Source: Nitrospira sp. | GTDB taxonomy: Bacteria > Nitrospirota > Nitrospiria > Nitrospirales > Nitrospiraceae | DNA: 64,000 bases | Reading direction: 5' to 3' | Assembly: GCA_024998625.1 (NCBI GenBank) | Contig: JACOEL010000007.1 | Span: 62,001 to 126,000 of the forward strand | The notes under the pieces: model-generated | The model's database searches: none | What the model saw: the letters and a program-made list of their open reading frames with translations, nothing else | What the model was told of the DNA's origin: nothing | Position numbers and translations under genes: made by a program | Shown: piece after piece, positions 38,959 to 48,778 of the stretch | Numbering within the stretch: position 1 is the first letter of the stretch | Layout: every line of letters starts with the position of its first letter

Positions 38959-39948
38959 ATGAAACAGCTTCGAGCCGGCGTAATCGGCGTCGGTCATCTG
39001 GGACAACACCATGCCCGCCACTATGCGACGCTGCCGGGCGCAACATTGGTGGGTGTGTGCGATGCGTCGCCGACCCGCGCCAAGTTGATCGCCGATCGGC
39101 ACGGTGTGCAGGCCTGGGCCAACCTCGACGACCTGCTGAAGGAAGTCGATATTGTCAGTGTGGCCGCGCCCACCTCTGCGCATTTTTCGGCGACCAAAGC
39201 CTGTCTGGAGGCGGGCAAGCATGTGCTGGTCGAAAAACCGATCGCCGTGACGTCGGCGGAAGCCCGGGAACTGGTCGAGCTGGCCGCGCGCCGCGGGTGC
39301 TTGTTACAGGTCGGACATAGCGAGCGGTTCAATCCGATCATGCAACGCATGCGTCCCTTCATCGAGCGCCCGGCCTTCATCGAATGTCACCGCCTGAGTG
39401 CTTTCGGTGAGCGGGGAACCGATGTGGATGTCGTGCTGGATCTGATGATTCACGACCTGGATCTGGTGTTGTCGTTCAATCCGGGGCCGGTCGAAGAGGT
39501 GCGGGCGGCCGGGGTGCCGGTGCTCTCGTCGAACATCGATATCGCCAATGCCCGTATTGCCTTTGCCGGCGGCTGCGTCGCGAACGTGACGGCGAGTCGC
39601 GTATCGACCAACAAGATGCGCCGGCTGCGTGTCTTCCAGCGCGACCGTTACGTCTCGATCGATTTTCAAACGCGCCAGGCTGTCGTGTCCCGTCGCGTGC
39701 AGGCGGCCGGCGACAAGCCGACCATCGAGGTCGAATCCTACCAGGCCGGAGATGAGGAGCCGTTGCGGCTCGAGCTGGACTCGTTCATTCACGCGGTGAA
39801 TACCGGAGCCCGTCCCGTCGTGTCGGGTGAAGACGGGGAAGCGGCGCTCCATCTGGCGACCCTGGTCCTCGAGGCCATCGGCCGGTTTACGCAACGCCAT
39901 TCGGCGGATGAGGCCGCGGCGGTGGCCTTTGGCCGGGAGAATGTGTAA
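38959..39948 (+). CDS. Gfo/Idh/MocA family oxidoreductase
   Basis: LRAGVIGVGHLGQHHARHYATLPGATLVGVCDASPTRAKLIAD; GKHVLVEKPIAVTSAEARELVELA; VGHSERFNPI. Confidence 0.92.
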   Translation: MKQLRAGVIGVGHLGQHHARHYATLPGATLVGVCDASPTRAKLIADRHGVQAWANLDDLLKEVDIVSVAAPTSAHFSATKACLEAGKHVLVEKPIAVTSAEARELVELAARRGCLLQVGHSERFNPIMQRMRPFIERPAFIECHRLSAFGERGTDVDVVLDLMIHDLDLVLSFNPGPVEEVRAAGVPVLSSNIDIANARIAFAGGCVANVTASRVSTNKMRRLRVFQRDRYVSIDFQTRQAVVSRRVQAAGDKPTIEVESYQAGDEEPLRLELDSFIHAVNTGARPVVSGEDGEAALHLATLVLEAIGRFTQRHSADEAAAVAFGRENV

Positions 39949-39987
39949 GGGGATGACCTCTGTGCCGATCCGCACGAGACCAGCAGC

Positions 39988-41121
39988 ATGCCGCGCATCT
40001 TAATCGTCACCGGCGAGGCTTCCGGCGACCTCCACGGGGGCCACTTGGTCAAGGCGCTCAAGGAGCTGTCTCCCGCCCTTCAGATTGTGGGTATCGGCGG
40101 TGTGTCGATGCGGGCGGCAGGCGCCGAACTGGTGAAAGATATTCCCCAGCTGGATGTGATGGGGCTCATCGGCCTCTCTGCCGTCAAAACGATGCTGCAG
40201 CGGATTTCGCGTATCCGGACCCTGATCAAGGGTGAACGGTGGGATCTCGTCGTGTTGATCGACAACCCGGGGCTCAATTTTCATTTTGCGCGAGTAGCCA
40301 GGGCCTGCGGGCTCAAGGTGCTCTACTACATTGCGCCGCAAGTATGGGCCTGGCGGCGCGGGCGGATGCGTTGGATTCAGCAGCGCGTCGATCATGTGCT
40401 CGCGATTCTGCCGTTCGAGGAACCGCTCTACAAGAAGGCCGGTGTGCGGTGTACGTTTGTGGGTAATCCACTGCTCGACGAAGTCGCGCCGTCGTACGAT
40501 CGGCAGGCGCTGCGCCGGCAGTTCGGATTGTCGGATGCGGGCCCGGTGATCGGCCTGTTCCCGGGCAGCCGAAAAGGCGAGCTGCTCGCGCATATTCCGC
40601 TGCTTCTGGAGACGGTGAAGCGCCTTGCCGAGCGGCACCCGGCGATTCAGTTCATCCTGGCCCAGGCATCGTCGATTCAAGACCAGTTCCTTGCCGATCT
40701 CTTGAAAAATAGCCCGGTTCCCATTCGGGTCTTTCGCAATCAGGCCAGTGAAGTCATGGCGGCCTCGGACCTGCTGGTCGTCAAGTCGGGGACCTCCACC
40801 CTGCAGGCTGCGGTGGTGGGAACGCCCATGATCTTGTTCTATCGAGCCTCCTCCTGGCTCACCTACCGGTTGGCGCGTCTTCTGATTCGGGTGCCCTGGA
40901 TCGGGCTCGCGAATCTGGTCGCCGGACGGGGGATCGTGCCGGAACTGATTCACGATGAGGCGACGCCGGAGCGGCTCGTACAGGAAACCGAACGGCTGTT
41001 GGCGGATACCCGGGCCTATGAAGAAATGAAAGCCGCGCTCTTATCGGTTCGCCAGGCGTTGGGCACACCCGGCGCGTCCCGTCGCGCCGCGGAAGCCGTC
41101 CTGGCCGAGTGTCGCGCATGA
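39988..41121 (+). CDS. lpxB: Lipid-A-disaccharide synthase
   Basis: RILIVTGEASGDLHGGHLVKAL; VLIDNPGLNFHFARVARACGLKVLYYIAPQVWAWRRGRM; LPFEEPLYKKAGVRCTFVGNPLLDE. Confidence 0.97.
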   Translation: MPRILIVTGEASGDLHGGHLVKALKELSPALQIVGIGGVSMRAAGAELVKDIPQLDVMGLIGLSAVKTMLQRISRIRTLIKGERWDLVVLIDNPGLNFHFARVARACGLKVLYYIAPQVWAWRRGRMRWIQQRVDHVLAILPFEEPLYKKAGVRCTFVGNPLLDEVAPSYDRQALRRQFGLSDAGPVIGLFPGSRKGELLAHIPLLLETVKRLAERHPAIQFILAQASSIQDQFLADLLKNSPVPIRVFRNQASEVMAASDLLVVKSGTSTLQAAVVGTPMILFYRASSWLTYRLARLLIRVPWIGLANLVAGRGIVPELIHDEATPERLVQETERLLADTRAYEEMKAALLSVRQALGTPGASRRAAEAVLAECRA

Positions 41122-42854
41122 AACATTATCTTCGTCTACTCCGATATTTGACTCCCTACCGGTTTCGACTGGGTGCGGCGTTCCTCTGCGCGCTGCTCGT
41201 AGCCGGACTCTCCGCCGCCTATGCCTGGTTGGTGCGCCCGGTCCTCGACGGCCTGTTCATCAGCAAGGATGAAAGCCTGCTGCTCGTGCTTCCCATCGCG
41301 ATCCTGGCGGTGGCCGTGCTCAAGGGGGTCTTCAACTACGGGCAGAACTATCTGATGAACTATGTCGGGAACCAGGTCATCGGCGACATCAGAGAGCAGC
41401 TCTTTTCCAAACTCGTTCGATTGCCGGTTCACTTTCATGACACGAATACGTCGGGCCGGTTGGTCTCGCGGGTCATCAACGATGTGAATCAGATGGCCAA
41501 TGCCGTCGCCGGTGTGCTGAAAGACCTGTTTCAGCAGGGGTTGACGTTTCTGGCCATGATCGGCGTGATCATTTACCAGAACTGGAAACTGGCGGCGGTC
41601 TCGATGATTGTGGTGCCGCTCTCCGTGGTGACCATGGCGAGAATGGGAAAACGCTTGAGGAATCTGGCTACGCGCGGCCAGGAACGCATGGGCGACATGG
41701 CCTCGACGCTGCAGGAAACCCTGGCCGGAATCCGCATGGTGAAATCGTTCGGCCGGGAAGAGGAAGAGGCCAAGCGATTTCGTCTGAGCAACGACGCCTT
41801 CATCCATACGACGATGAAGGCCATTCAGGTCTCCTCACTGGGTTCTTCCCATATGGAGGTCATCGGTGTGCTGGGGGTCGCGGGGATCATCTGGTACGGC
41901 GGGTATCTGGTCATTCACGATGAAATGACTCCCGGCGCCTTCTTCTCGTTCCTGGCGGCTATGTTCATGGCCTACACGCCGATCAGAAGATTGTCCGGTG
42001 CGAACAACACGGTTCAGCAGGCGCTGGCGGCCGCCGAGCGGGTGTTCGATGTGCTGGATTTGCCGACGGAGCAGGAGGCCAACGGCGGCCGGCCGGACCT
42101 GCCGGCCATTTCCAGATCCCTCGAATTCCGGCAAGTCGCGTTCCAGTATGAAGGCCAGAGCGAGCCTGCGCTGAGCGGTATCGATTTGACGATCCAGGCG
42201 GGCGAGATCATTGCCTTTGTGGGCAGCAGCGGGAGTGGAAAGACCACGCTGGTGAGTCTGCTGCCGAGATTCTATGAGCCCACCGGAGGGCAGATTCTGA
42301 TCGACGGGGTGGATCTTCAGACCTGCAGTTTGCGGTCGGTGCGCGGGCAGATCGGAATCGTCTCCCAGGAAGTCGTGCTGTTCGACGATACGGTGCGCAA
42401 TAATATCGGCTACGGGCGGCTGGGTGCCACGCCCGACGATGTGATGCGAGCAGCCCAGCTGGCTTACGCCCATGAGTTCATCGTCCGGATGCCGGCCGGG
42501 TATGATACGTTGATCGGAGAGCGTGGGCTCAAGCTCTCGGGCGGTGAGCGGCAGCGTCTGGCGATCGCGCGGGCAATCCTCCGCGACCCGCCGATCCTGA
42601 TTCTGGATGAAGCGACGTCGGCGCTGGACACCCAATCGGAGCGCATCGTGCAACTGGCCCTGACCAATCTGATGCATAACCGAACGACCCTGGTCGTAGC
42701 GCACCGGCTGTCGACCATTCAAAATGCCAACCGCATTGTGGTGTTGGATCGGGGCAGGGTGGCGGAAGTCGGCTCGCATGAAGAGCTCCTGCGCAAGGGC
42801 GGCATGTATAAGCGCCTGCACGCGATGCAGTTTGCCGATGCGATTTCAGAGTAG
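41118..42854 (+). CDS. msbA: Lipid A export ABC transporter MsbA
   Basis: ABC exporter TM region; VGSSGSGKTTLVSLLPRFYEPTGGQILIDGVDL; LSGGERQRLAIARAILRDPPILILDEATSALD; overlaps lpxB stop. Confidence 0.93.
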   Translation: MKHYLRLLRYLTPYRFRLGAAFLCALLVAGLSAAYAWLVRPVLDGLFISKDESLLLVLPIAILAVAVLKGVFNYGQNYLMNYVGNQVIGDIREQLFSKLVRLPVHFHDTNTSGRLVSRVINDVNQMANAVAGVLKDLFQQGLTFLAMIGVIIYQNWKLAAVSMIVVPLSVVTMARMGKRLRNLATRGQERMGDMASTLQETLAGIRMVKSFGREEEEAKRFRLSNDAFIHTTMKAIQVSSLGSSHMEVIGVLGVAGIIWYGGYLVIHDEMTPGAFFSFLAAMFMAYTPIRRLSGANNTVQQALAAAERVFDVLDLPTEQEANGGRPDLPAISRSLEFRQVAFQYEGQSEPALSGIDLTIQAGEIIAFVGSSGSGKTTLVSLLPRFYEPTGGQILIDGVDLQTCSLRSVRGQIGIVSQEVVLFDDTVRNNIGYGRLGATPDDVMRAAQLAYAHEFIVRMPAGYDTLIGERGLKLSGGERQRLAIARAILRDPPILILDEATSALDTQSERIVQLALTNLMHNRTTLVVAHRLSTIQNANRIVVLDRGRVAEVGSHEELLRKGGMYKRLHAMQFADAISE

Positions 42855-42886
42855 GGATGCAGGTAAAGGTGAGGGATGGCAGTCCT

Positions 42887-43599
42887 ATGACAACTGATCG
42901 ATCAGCGGCGGCTCCGCAGCCGCAGCCGTTGCTGAAGCGGGTCGTCAACGCGCTCAAGATCGCGGTGGTGCCGTCTGTCGGCTACCAGATCATTCAGATG
43001 CTGCGCCGGACGATGACCTGGCGCACCGAAGGGTCGGAGCATGTGAACCGCTTGTTTGCAGAAGAGAAGCGGGTGATCCTGGCCTTTTGGCATGCTCAAC
43101 AACTGATGATGCCGCTGGCCATTCCTGGGCTGGAAGCCCATGTGTTGATCAGTCAGCATCGCGACGGCGAACTGATCCGCCGCATCGTGGCGCGTTTCGG
43201 GTTGGACGCCGTTCGCGGGTCCAGCACCAGAGGAGGCGCGGAAGCGTTTCGACGGCTGATTCGCCTTGGGCGATCCGGCGGCAATCTCGTGTTGACGCCG
43301 GACGGGCCGAAGGGCCCGCGGCAGGTGGCCAAGGTGGGCGTGGTGCAGTTGGCGAGGGCCACCGGCCTGCCGATCATCCCGATGGCCTTCGGCTGCTCAA
43401 AAAAAAACTCTTCGCGAGCTGGGACCGGTTCATCATGCCCTATCCGTTCTCGCGGGGCCTCTTTCTCCTGGGGCCGCCGATCAGCGTGCCGCCCGACGCC
43501 TCGTCCGACGACCTTGAGCGTGTCCGCCGGGAGTTGGAAGAGACGCTGAACCGCATGACGATCAAGGCCGATGAGGCCGTCCTGCGGGCTGGTCCGTGA
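42887..43599 (+). pseudogene. DUF374 lysophospholipid acyltransferase-like gene split by an apparent frameshift at an A9 run (43399-43407)
   Basis: Frame 2 gives ...RRTMTWRTEGSEHVNRLF..VILAFWHAQQLMMPLA..VLTPDGPKGPRQVAK..IPMAFGCSKK; frame 1 continues LFASWDRFIMPYPFSRGLFLLGPPISVPPDASSDDLERVRRELEETLNRMTIKADEAVLRAGP to a stop overlapping waaA. Confidence 0.88.
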
Positions 43600-44954
43600 T
43601 GTGGTATCTGCTCTACAACAGTCTTCTGCTCCTGGTCTCCCCGATTATCCTGTTCGTCTTGTCGGCCAAGCAGCGTTGTCGTCGCGGGTTGCCCCAGCGG
43701 CTGGGACTGCGGGCGGAGAGGCCCGCGACTGATCCAGCCGGCAGGTCGGGTTGCATCTGGATTCATGCCGTGTCTTTGGGCGAAGTGGTAGCTGTGGCGC
43801 CGCTTGTGCGGGATTTGCGTCGGCGGTACCCTGAGGTGAGGTTGGTCGTCTCGACCGTGACCGAAACCGGGCGCGAGGCGGTCGAGCAGCGGCTGGAGGG
43901 CGTGGCCGAGCACCGGTACGCGCCGCTCGATTTTCCCTGGGTCGTCAATCAGGCGATCGACCGTCTCAAGCCGAGTTTGTATGTTTTTGTCGAGACGGAA
44001 CTCTGGCCGAATATCCTGCGGAGTTTGCGGCGTCGGAATGTGCCGTCGGTTCTGGTCAACGGGCGATTGTCCACCCGTTCGTTTGAGCGGCAACGCCTGC
44101 CGGTCATCCGGGATTTCTACCGGACCATGCTGAACATGATCAGCTGTTGCCTCATGCAATCGGAGCGGGATGCGCAGCGCATGATCGAGTTGGGCGCCGA
44201 GCCGTCGAGGGTTCGATGCACCGGCAATATCAAGTTCGATCAACCAGTTCCGCAGGCTGCTGCCGGCGGTACGGCCGTGTCGAAAGCGGCGCTCGGGCTG
44301 ACTGACCGGGAACTGTTGCTGGTGGCCGGGAGCACGCATTCCGGCGAGGAAGAAGCGATCGTCAATGTCTATCAAATCCTGAGTTCTGAGTTCCCCGAGC
44401 TCCGCTTGGTCCTGGCCCCCCGCCATATCGAACGGGCGGCACAGGTGGAGCAGATGATCCAGGCGAAAGGCCTTACGGTGACCAGGCGGAGCACGGGCGG
44501 ACAAGCGCCGATGGCGGGCATGGGGGCGAGGGTGTTGGTCCTGGATACGCGTGGTGAATTGGCCTTGCTGTATCGAGACGCGGTGGTGGCTTTTGTCGGG
44601 GGCACCCTGGCGCCGGTGGGCGGGCATAATCTGTTGGAGCCGGCGGTCTGGGGGAAACCGGTGCTGTTCGGTCCGCATACCGACCATTGTGCCGAAGTGG
44701 CGGCGCTCCTGGTGAATGCGCAGGGAGGACAGGTGGTACGGGACGAACAGGACCTCGCGCAGGGTTTGCGAGCGCTTCTGCGCGATCCCGCCGCGTTGCA
44801 GCGGATGGGACAGGCGGCGCAGCGGGTCGTGGTGGACAACCAGGGCGCGCTTCAGCGTAGCGCGGAGATCATCGCGACGTTTCTGCCGGGACGAGAGCCT
44901 TCGAGGGACGCGCGGGTCGAACAGGGGCACGAGTTGTCGAGTCGGCAATCGTAA
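43596..44954 (+). CDS. waaA: 3-deoxy-D-manno-octulosonic acid transferase
   Basis: RLGLRAERPATDPAGRSGCIWIHAVSLGEVVAVAPLVRDL; ETELWPNILRSLRRRNVPSVLVNGRLSTRSF; GNIKFDQP; FVGGTLAPVGGHNLLEPAVWGKPVLFGPH. Confidence 0.96.
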   Translation: MMWYLLYNSLLLLVSPIILFVLSAKQRCRRGLPQRLGLRAERPATDPAGRSGCIWIHAVSLGEVVAVAPLVRDLRRRYPEVRLVVSTVTETGREAVEQRLEGVAEHRYAPLDFPWVVNQAIDRLKPSLYVFVETELWPNILRSLRRRNVPSVLVNGRLSTRSFERQRLPVIRDFYRTMLNMISCCLMQSERDAQRMIELGAEPSRVRCTGNIKFDQPVPQAAAGGTAVSKAALGLTDRELLLVAGSTHSGEEEAIVNVYQILSSEFPELRLVLAPRHIERAAQVEQMIQAKGLTVTRRSTGGQAPMAGMGARVLVLDTRGELALLYRDAVVAFVGGTLAPVGGHNLLEPAVWGKPVLFGPHTDHCAEVAALLVNAQGGQVVRDEQDLAQGLRALLRDPAALQRMGQAAQRVVVDNQGALQRSAEIIATFLPGREPSRDARVEQGHELSSRQS

Positions 44955-46036
44955 TGGCGGCGACCATGTCGAGAGGGCCGCGGTCCTGGTTGCGGTGGCT
45001 CGGGTATCCGTATGAACTCGCGGCCAGGTTTCGCCTGTGGTGTTACACGCATGGTTGGTTCCCCACACGCCGCTTGCCTCGTCCTGTGATCAGCGTCGGG
45101 AATCTCACGGTCGGTGGCACAGGCAAAACGCCAGTCGTCATGTACCTGGTGGAGCGACTGACGGCGCAGGGCAAACGCGTGGCGATTTTGAGCCGCGGGT
45201 ATCGGCGGCGCAGCAAGGCTCCGCAATTGCTGGTCTCCGACGGACAACGGATTTTAGTGGGGCCGGACGAAGCCGGAGATGAGCCCTATCTGATCGCGCG
45301 TCGCTGCCCTCAGGCCGTCGTGGCGGTGGGGGCAGACAGATTTGCGCTCGGCCAGTGGGTGTTGGAGCGACACCCGGTGGATTGTTTTGTATTGGATGAC
45401 GGGTTTCAGCATGTCCAACTCCATCGCGATGTGAATCTTCTGCTGGTGGATGCGACGGACGCGGTAGGGATTCAGGCGGCGTTGCCGATCGGACGATTAC
45501 GGGAGCCTCTCTCGGCGGCCGCGCGCGCCTCGGCCATCCTTATCACCCGGGTCGATGAGGCGTACGGAGGGGAATCGGTGCGACGTCTGTTGCTTGACGC
45601 CTGCGGCTCGCTTCCGTCGCCGGTTCGTGTGGGATTCCGGGCCGAGGAGTTCCGGCGCGTGGGGACGGACGAGCGGCGTCCGTTGGATGCGTTTCGCGGT
45701 CGGTCGGCCGTGCTTTTCAGCGGGATCGGCAACGCCGAGTCCTTTCGCGCTCTGGTGGCCGGATTGGGTATCACCGTGATTGAGATGCTGGCATTTCCCG
45801 ATCATGTGCACTATACCCGTGGGATGATGGACACCATTCGGGCCAGGGCCAAAGCCGGCGACCCCGATCTGCTGGTGACAACGGAGAAAGATGCCGACAA
45901 GGTCGCGCCGTTGTTAGTTGCGGAGGATGCCTGCTGGGCCGTGAGACTCCGCACCGAAGTTGTGTCGGGGCAGGAGGAGTTGGAGCGATTGTTGCGACTT
46001 GACTCAGTACCGGGCAGGACGGGAGGCCATGCGTAA
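44954..46036 (+). CDS. lpxK: Tetraacyldisaccharide 4'-kinase
   Basis: RLPRPVISVGNLTVGGTGKTPVVMYLVERLTAQGKRVAILSRGYRRRS; DCFVLDDGFQHVQLHRDVNLLLVDA. Confidence 0.95.
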   Translation: MAATMSRGPRSWLRWLGYPYELAARFRLWCYTHGWFPTRRLPRPVISVGNLTVGGTGKTPVVMYLVERLTAQGKRVAILSRGYRRRSKAPQLLVSDGQRILVGPDEAGDEPYLIARRCPQAVVAVGADRFALGQWVLERHPVDCFVLDDGFQHVQLHRDVNLLLVDATDAVGIQAALPIGRLREPLSAAARASAILITRVDEAYGGESVRRLLLDACGSLPSPVRVGFRAEEFRRVGTDERRPLDAFRGRSAVLFSGIGNAESFRALVAGLGITVIEMLAFPDHVHYTRGMMDTIRARAKAGDPDLLVTTEKDADKVAPLLVAEDACWAVRLRTEVVSGQEELERLLRLDSVPGRTGGHA

Positions 46037-47717
46037 GGAAGGCATCCGTCGCATCGTCGTCCGGGGTCCTAATTGGCTCGGGGATGCAGTTATGTGCGAA
46101 CCGGCCCTGAGCCAGGTGCGCGCGCTTTTTCCACAGGCCGAGATCACTCTGCTCGTGAAGCCCGGCATTGCGGATCTGCTGGCGCAGCATCCGGCGGTGA
46201 ACCGGACGCTGATGTATGACGATCGAGGCCGCCATGCCGGGCTGGTTGGAAAATGGACCCTCGCCGGCGTGCTGCGCCGTCACCGATTCGACCTGGCCAT
46301 CCTGTTTCAGAATGCGTTTGAAGCGGCGCTGATCAGTTTCCTGGCTGGTATTCCCAGACGATTCGGATACGCGACGGACGGCCGAACGCTGTTGCTGACC
46401 GACCCGGTGACCGCGCCGCCACGCACCGCGCAACGGCATCAGGTCGAGTACTATTGGGATCTCCTGAAGCCGCTGGGCGGGCAGGGTCCTGCGCCTGCGC
46501 CTCGTCTGTTTGTCACGCCGGACGAATCGGCGTTGATCGCCGGGCGGTTGGCGGATGCCGGAATCGGGCCTTCGGATCCGGTGATCGGGGTGAACCCCGG
46601 CTCGACCTATGGCCACGCCAAACGCTGGTTGCCGGATCGGTATGCCGAGGTCGTGAATCGTGTGGTGAAAGAGGCCCAGGGGCAATCGGGTGCCAGAGTC
46701 GGCGTGGTGATCCTGGGAGCCAAGGGCGAAGAGCGGCTGGGAAAAGCCATCGCCGACCAGATCAAGACCCGTACGGTCGTCTGTTCCGGACAGACCACGG
46801 TACGGGAATTGATGGCGCTCGTGAAGCGCTGCCAGTTATTCCTCACAAACGACACGGGGCCCATGCACGTCGCGGCGGCCTTCAAGGTTCCGCTGGTAGC
46901 TGTGTTTGGCCCGACCGATTGGCAAACCACATCGCCGTTCGGAGTCGATGCCAAGCTGGTCCGGCAGCCGGTGTCCTGCGCGCCCTGTCTCCTGCGGGAA
47001 TGTCCCATCGATCACCGGTGCATGACCGAGGTGACGGTGGAGCAGGTCTACGATGCAGCGGCGCAGCATCTACCGCTGGTGGCCTCTCCTCCCGCAGTCG
47101 AACCAGCGCCGCCGCCGGGTCTCACTTCCACGTCGCTGGCGGGTGTCACGGTGTTTCTCGATCGTGACGGCACATTGAATGTCGATACGGGATATGTAAA
47201 GTCTCCCGATGACTTCACGGTTCTACCCGGCGTGGGGGCGGCGCTGGCCAGGTTGAAGCAGGCCGGCGCGCGCCTGGTCGTCGTCACGAATCAGTCCGGC
47301 CTGGGGCGGGGATATTTTTCTTCAAGGGATCTCGAAGCGATTCACAGCAAGTTGCGGCTGGTGCTGGCTGAGGACGGGGTGACGCTGGATGGGCTGTATT
47401 TTTGTCCCCACCATCCCGACGATCACTGCAATTGTCGCAAACCGGCCCGGGGTATGATCGACCGGGCCCATGCCGAATTGCAGGTGGACCTGAGCCGCGC
47501 CTATGTGATCGGCGACAGTGTTCGTGATGTCGAATTAGCCAAGCAGGTGGGGGCGCAGAGCCTGCTGGTGATGACCGGCCCGTCCGGTGCGGAGGCCCTG
47601 GCCGACTTGACGGCCCGCGATCTGCCTCCTGACTATGTGGCCGAGGGGTTGTGGCAGGCGGTGGATTGGATTCTCGCCCATGCGACGCGCAGGCCCGCCG
47701 CCGACCTGCAGCGCTGA
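46029..47717 (+). CDS. Fusion: ADP-heptose:LPS heptosyltransferase II (WaaF-like) plus C-terminal GmhB-like HAD phosphatase
   Basis: N-term RIVVRGPNWLGDAVMCEPAL, NPGSTYGHAKRWLPDRYAEV, NDTGPMHVAAAFKVPLVAVFGPTDWQTTSPFG; C-term VFLDRDGTLNVDTGYVKSPDDFTVLPGV, VVTNQSGLGRGYF, CPHHPDDHCNCRKPARGM. Confidence 0.94.
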   Translation: MRKEGIRRIVVRGPNWLGDAVMCEPALSQVRALFPQAEITLLVKPGIADLLAQHPAVNRTLMYDDRGRHAGLVGKWTLAGVLRRHRFDLAILFQNAFEAALISFLAGIPRRFGYATDGRTLLLTDPVTAPPRTAQRHQVEYYWDLLKPLGGQGPAPAPRLFVTPDESALIAGRLADAGIGPSDPVIGVNPGSTYGHAKRWLPDRYAEVVNRVVKEAQGQSGARVGVVILGAKGEERLGKAIADQIKTRTVVCSGQTTVRELMALVKRCQLFLTNDTGPMHVAAAFKVPLVAVFGPTDWQTTSPFGVDAKLVRQPVSCAPCLLRECPIDHRCMTEVTVEQVYDAAAQHLPLVASPPAVEPAPPPGLTSTSLAGVTVFLDRDGTLNVDTGYVKSPDDFTVLPGVGAALARLKQAGARLVVVTNQSGLGRGYFSSRDLEAIHSKLRLVLAEDGVTLDGLYFCPHHPDDHCNCRKPARGMIDRAHAELQVDLSRAYVIGDSVRDVELAKQVGAQSLLVMTGPSGAEALADLTARDLPPDYVAEGLWQAVDWILAHATRRPAADLQR

Positions 47718-47734
47718 TCATTTCTGGTGGCCGA

Positions 47735-48778
47735 ATGACCGACCCCGTACGCCGACTCCTGCTGATCAAACCCAGTTCGTTGGGCGACATCGTCCATGCG
47801 ATGCCGACCCTGGCGGCGTTGCGCGAGCGGTTTCCCCAAGCCGAGGTTACCTGGCTGGTGAAGCGGCAATGGGCGCCGCTGGTGGAAGTCATGGCCGGGG
47901 TCGATCAGGTCTGTTCGGTATCGGAAGGACTCAGGGGCTGGTTGGGTCGGGTGCCTGCTCTCCGGGCGGCCGGCTTCGACCTGGTCGTGGATCTTCAGGG
48001 ACTTTTCCGGAGCGGGGCCATGACGCTGTTGACCGGTTGCGGCCGCCGGATCGGGTTTGCCAATGCGCGGGAGGGCAGCTCGATGTTCTACACCCAGCGG
48101 GTGGCGGTTCCTCTCGCGCCCATGCACGCGGTCGATCGCTACCTGCTCGTCGCCGAGGCGCTGGGCGCGACACGACCCACGCGACCGCGGTTCGAATTCG
48201 TCGATCGATCGAAAGACCGGCAGGCCGTGGAGACCATGTTGTCCCGGGCAGGAGTTGTCGCTCAGCAACCCTGGGTCGCCATGAACGTGTCCGCGCGTTG
48301 GGAGACCAAGCGTTGGCCGCCGCAGCATTTTTCCGAGGCAGCTGACCGGCTTTCTCAGGCGCATGCGCTGCCTGTGGTCTTGATCGGCGGGCCGGCCGAG
48401 CGGCCGGAGTCGCTCGCAGTGACGGCGCTCATGCGTACGAAAGCGATTGATCTGACAGGACAGACCCCTGTAGGCTTGCTCCCCGGTTTGTTACGTCGCG
48501 CGTCTGTGTTGGTGACGAACGATTCCGGGCCGATGCATATCGCCGCGGCGGTGGGGACGCCGGTGGTGGCCCTGTTCGGCCCGACGGATCCCGTCAGAAC
48601 CGGGCCCTATGGCATGGGCCATGTTGTCCTGTCGCATGCAGTGGAATGCAGCCCCTGTTTTCGCCGCGACTGTGCCCGTGCGGTGCCCCTCGAATGTCTG
48701 ACCGCCGTGGGACCGGAAACGGTCGTTCGTGCCGTCGAACAACAACTTGAGCGATCACGCAAGTCAGGATCATTGTGA
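47735..48778 (+). CDS. GT9 LPS heptosyltransferase (WaaC-like)
   Basis: RRLLLIKPSSLGDIVHAMPTLAALRERFPQAEVTWLVKRQWAPLVE; NDSGPMHIAAAVGTPVVALFGPTDPVRTGPYG. Confidence 0.92.
   Translation: MTDPVRRLLLIKPSSLGDIVHAMPTLAALRERFPQAEVTWLVKRQWAPLVEVMAGVDQVCSVSEGLRGWLGRVPALRAAGFDLVVDLQGLFRSGAMTLLTGCGRRIGFANAREGSSMFYTQRVAVPLAPMHAVDRYLLVAEALGATRPTRPRFEFVDRSKDRQAVETMLSRAGVVAQQPWVAMNVSARWETKRWPPQHFSEAADRLSQAHALPVVLIGGPAERPESLAVTALMRTKAIDLTGQTPVGLLPGLLRRASVLVTNDSGPMHIAAAVGTPVVALFGPTDPVRTGPYGMGHVVLSHAVECSPCFRRDCARAVPLECLTAVGPETVVRAVEQQLERSRKSGSL

Noticed and set aside
43440-45068. 542-aa minus-strand ORF opposite waaA
   Set aside because: Antisense to waaA; Arg/His/Gln/Pro-rich shadow translation.
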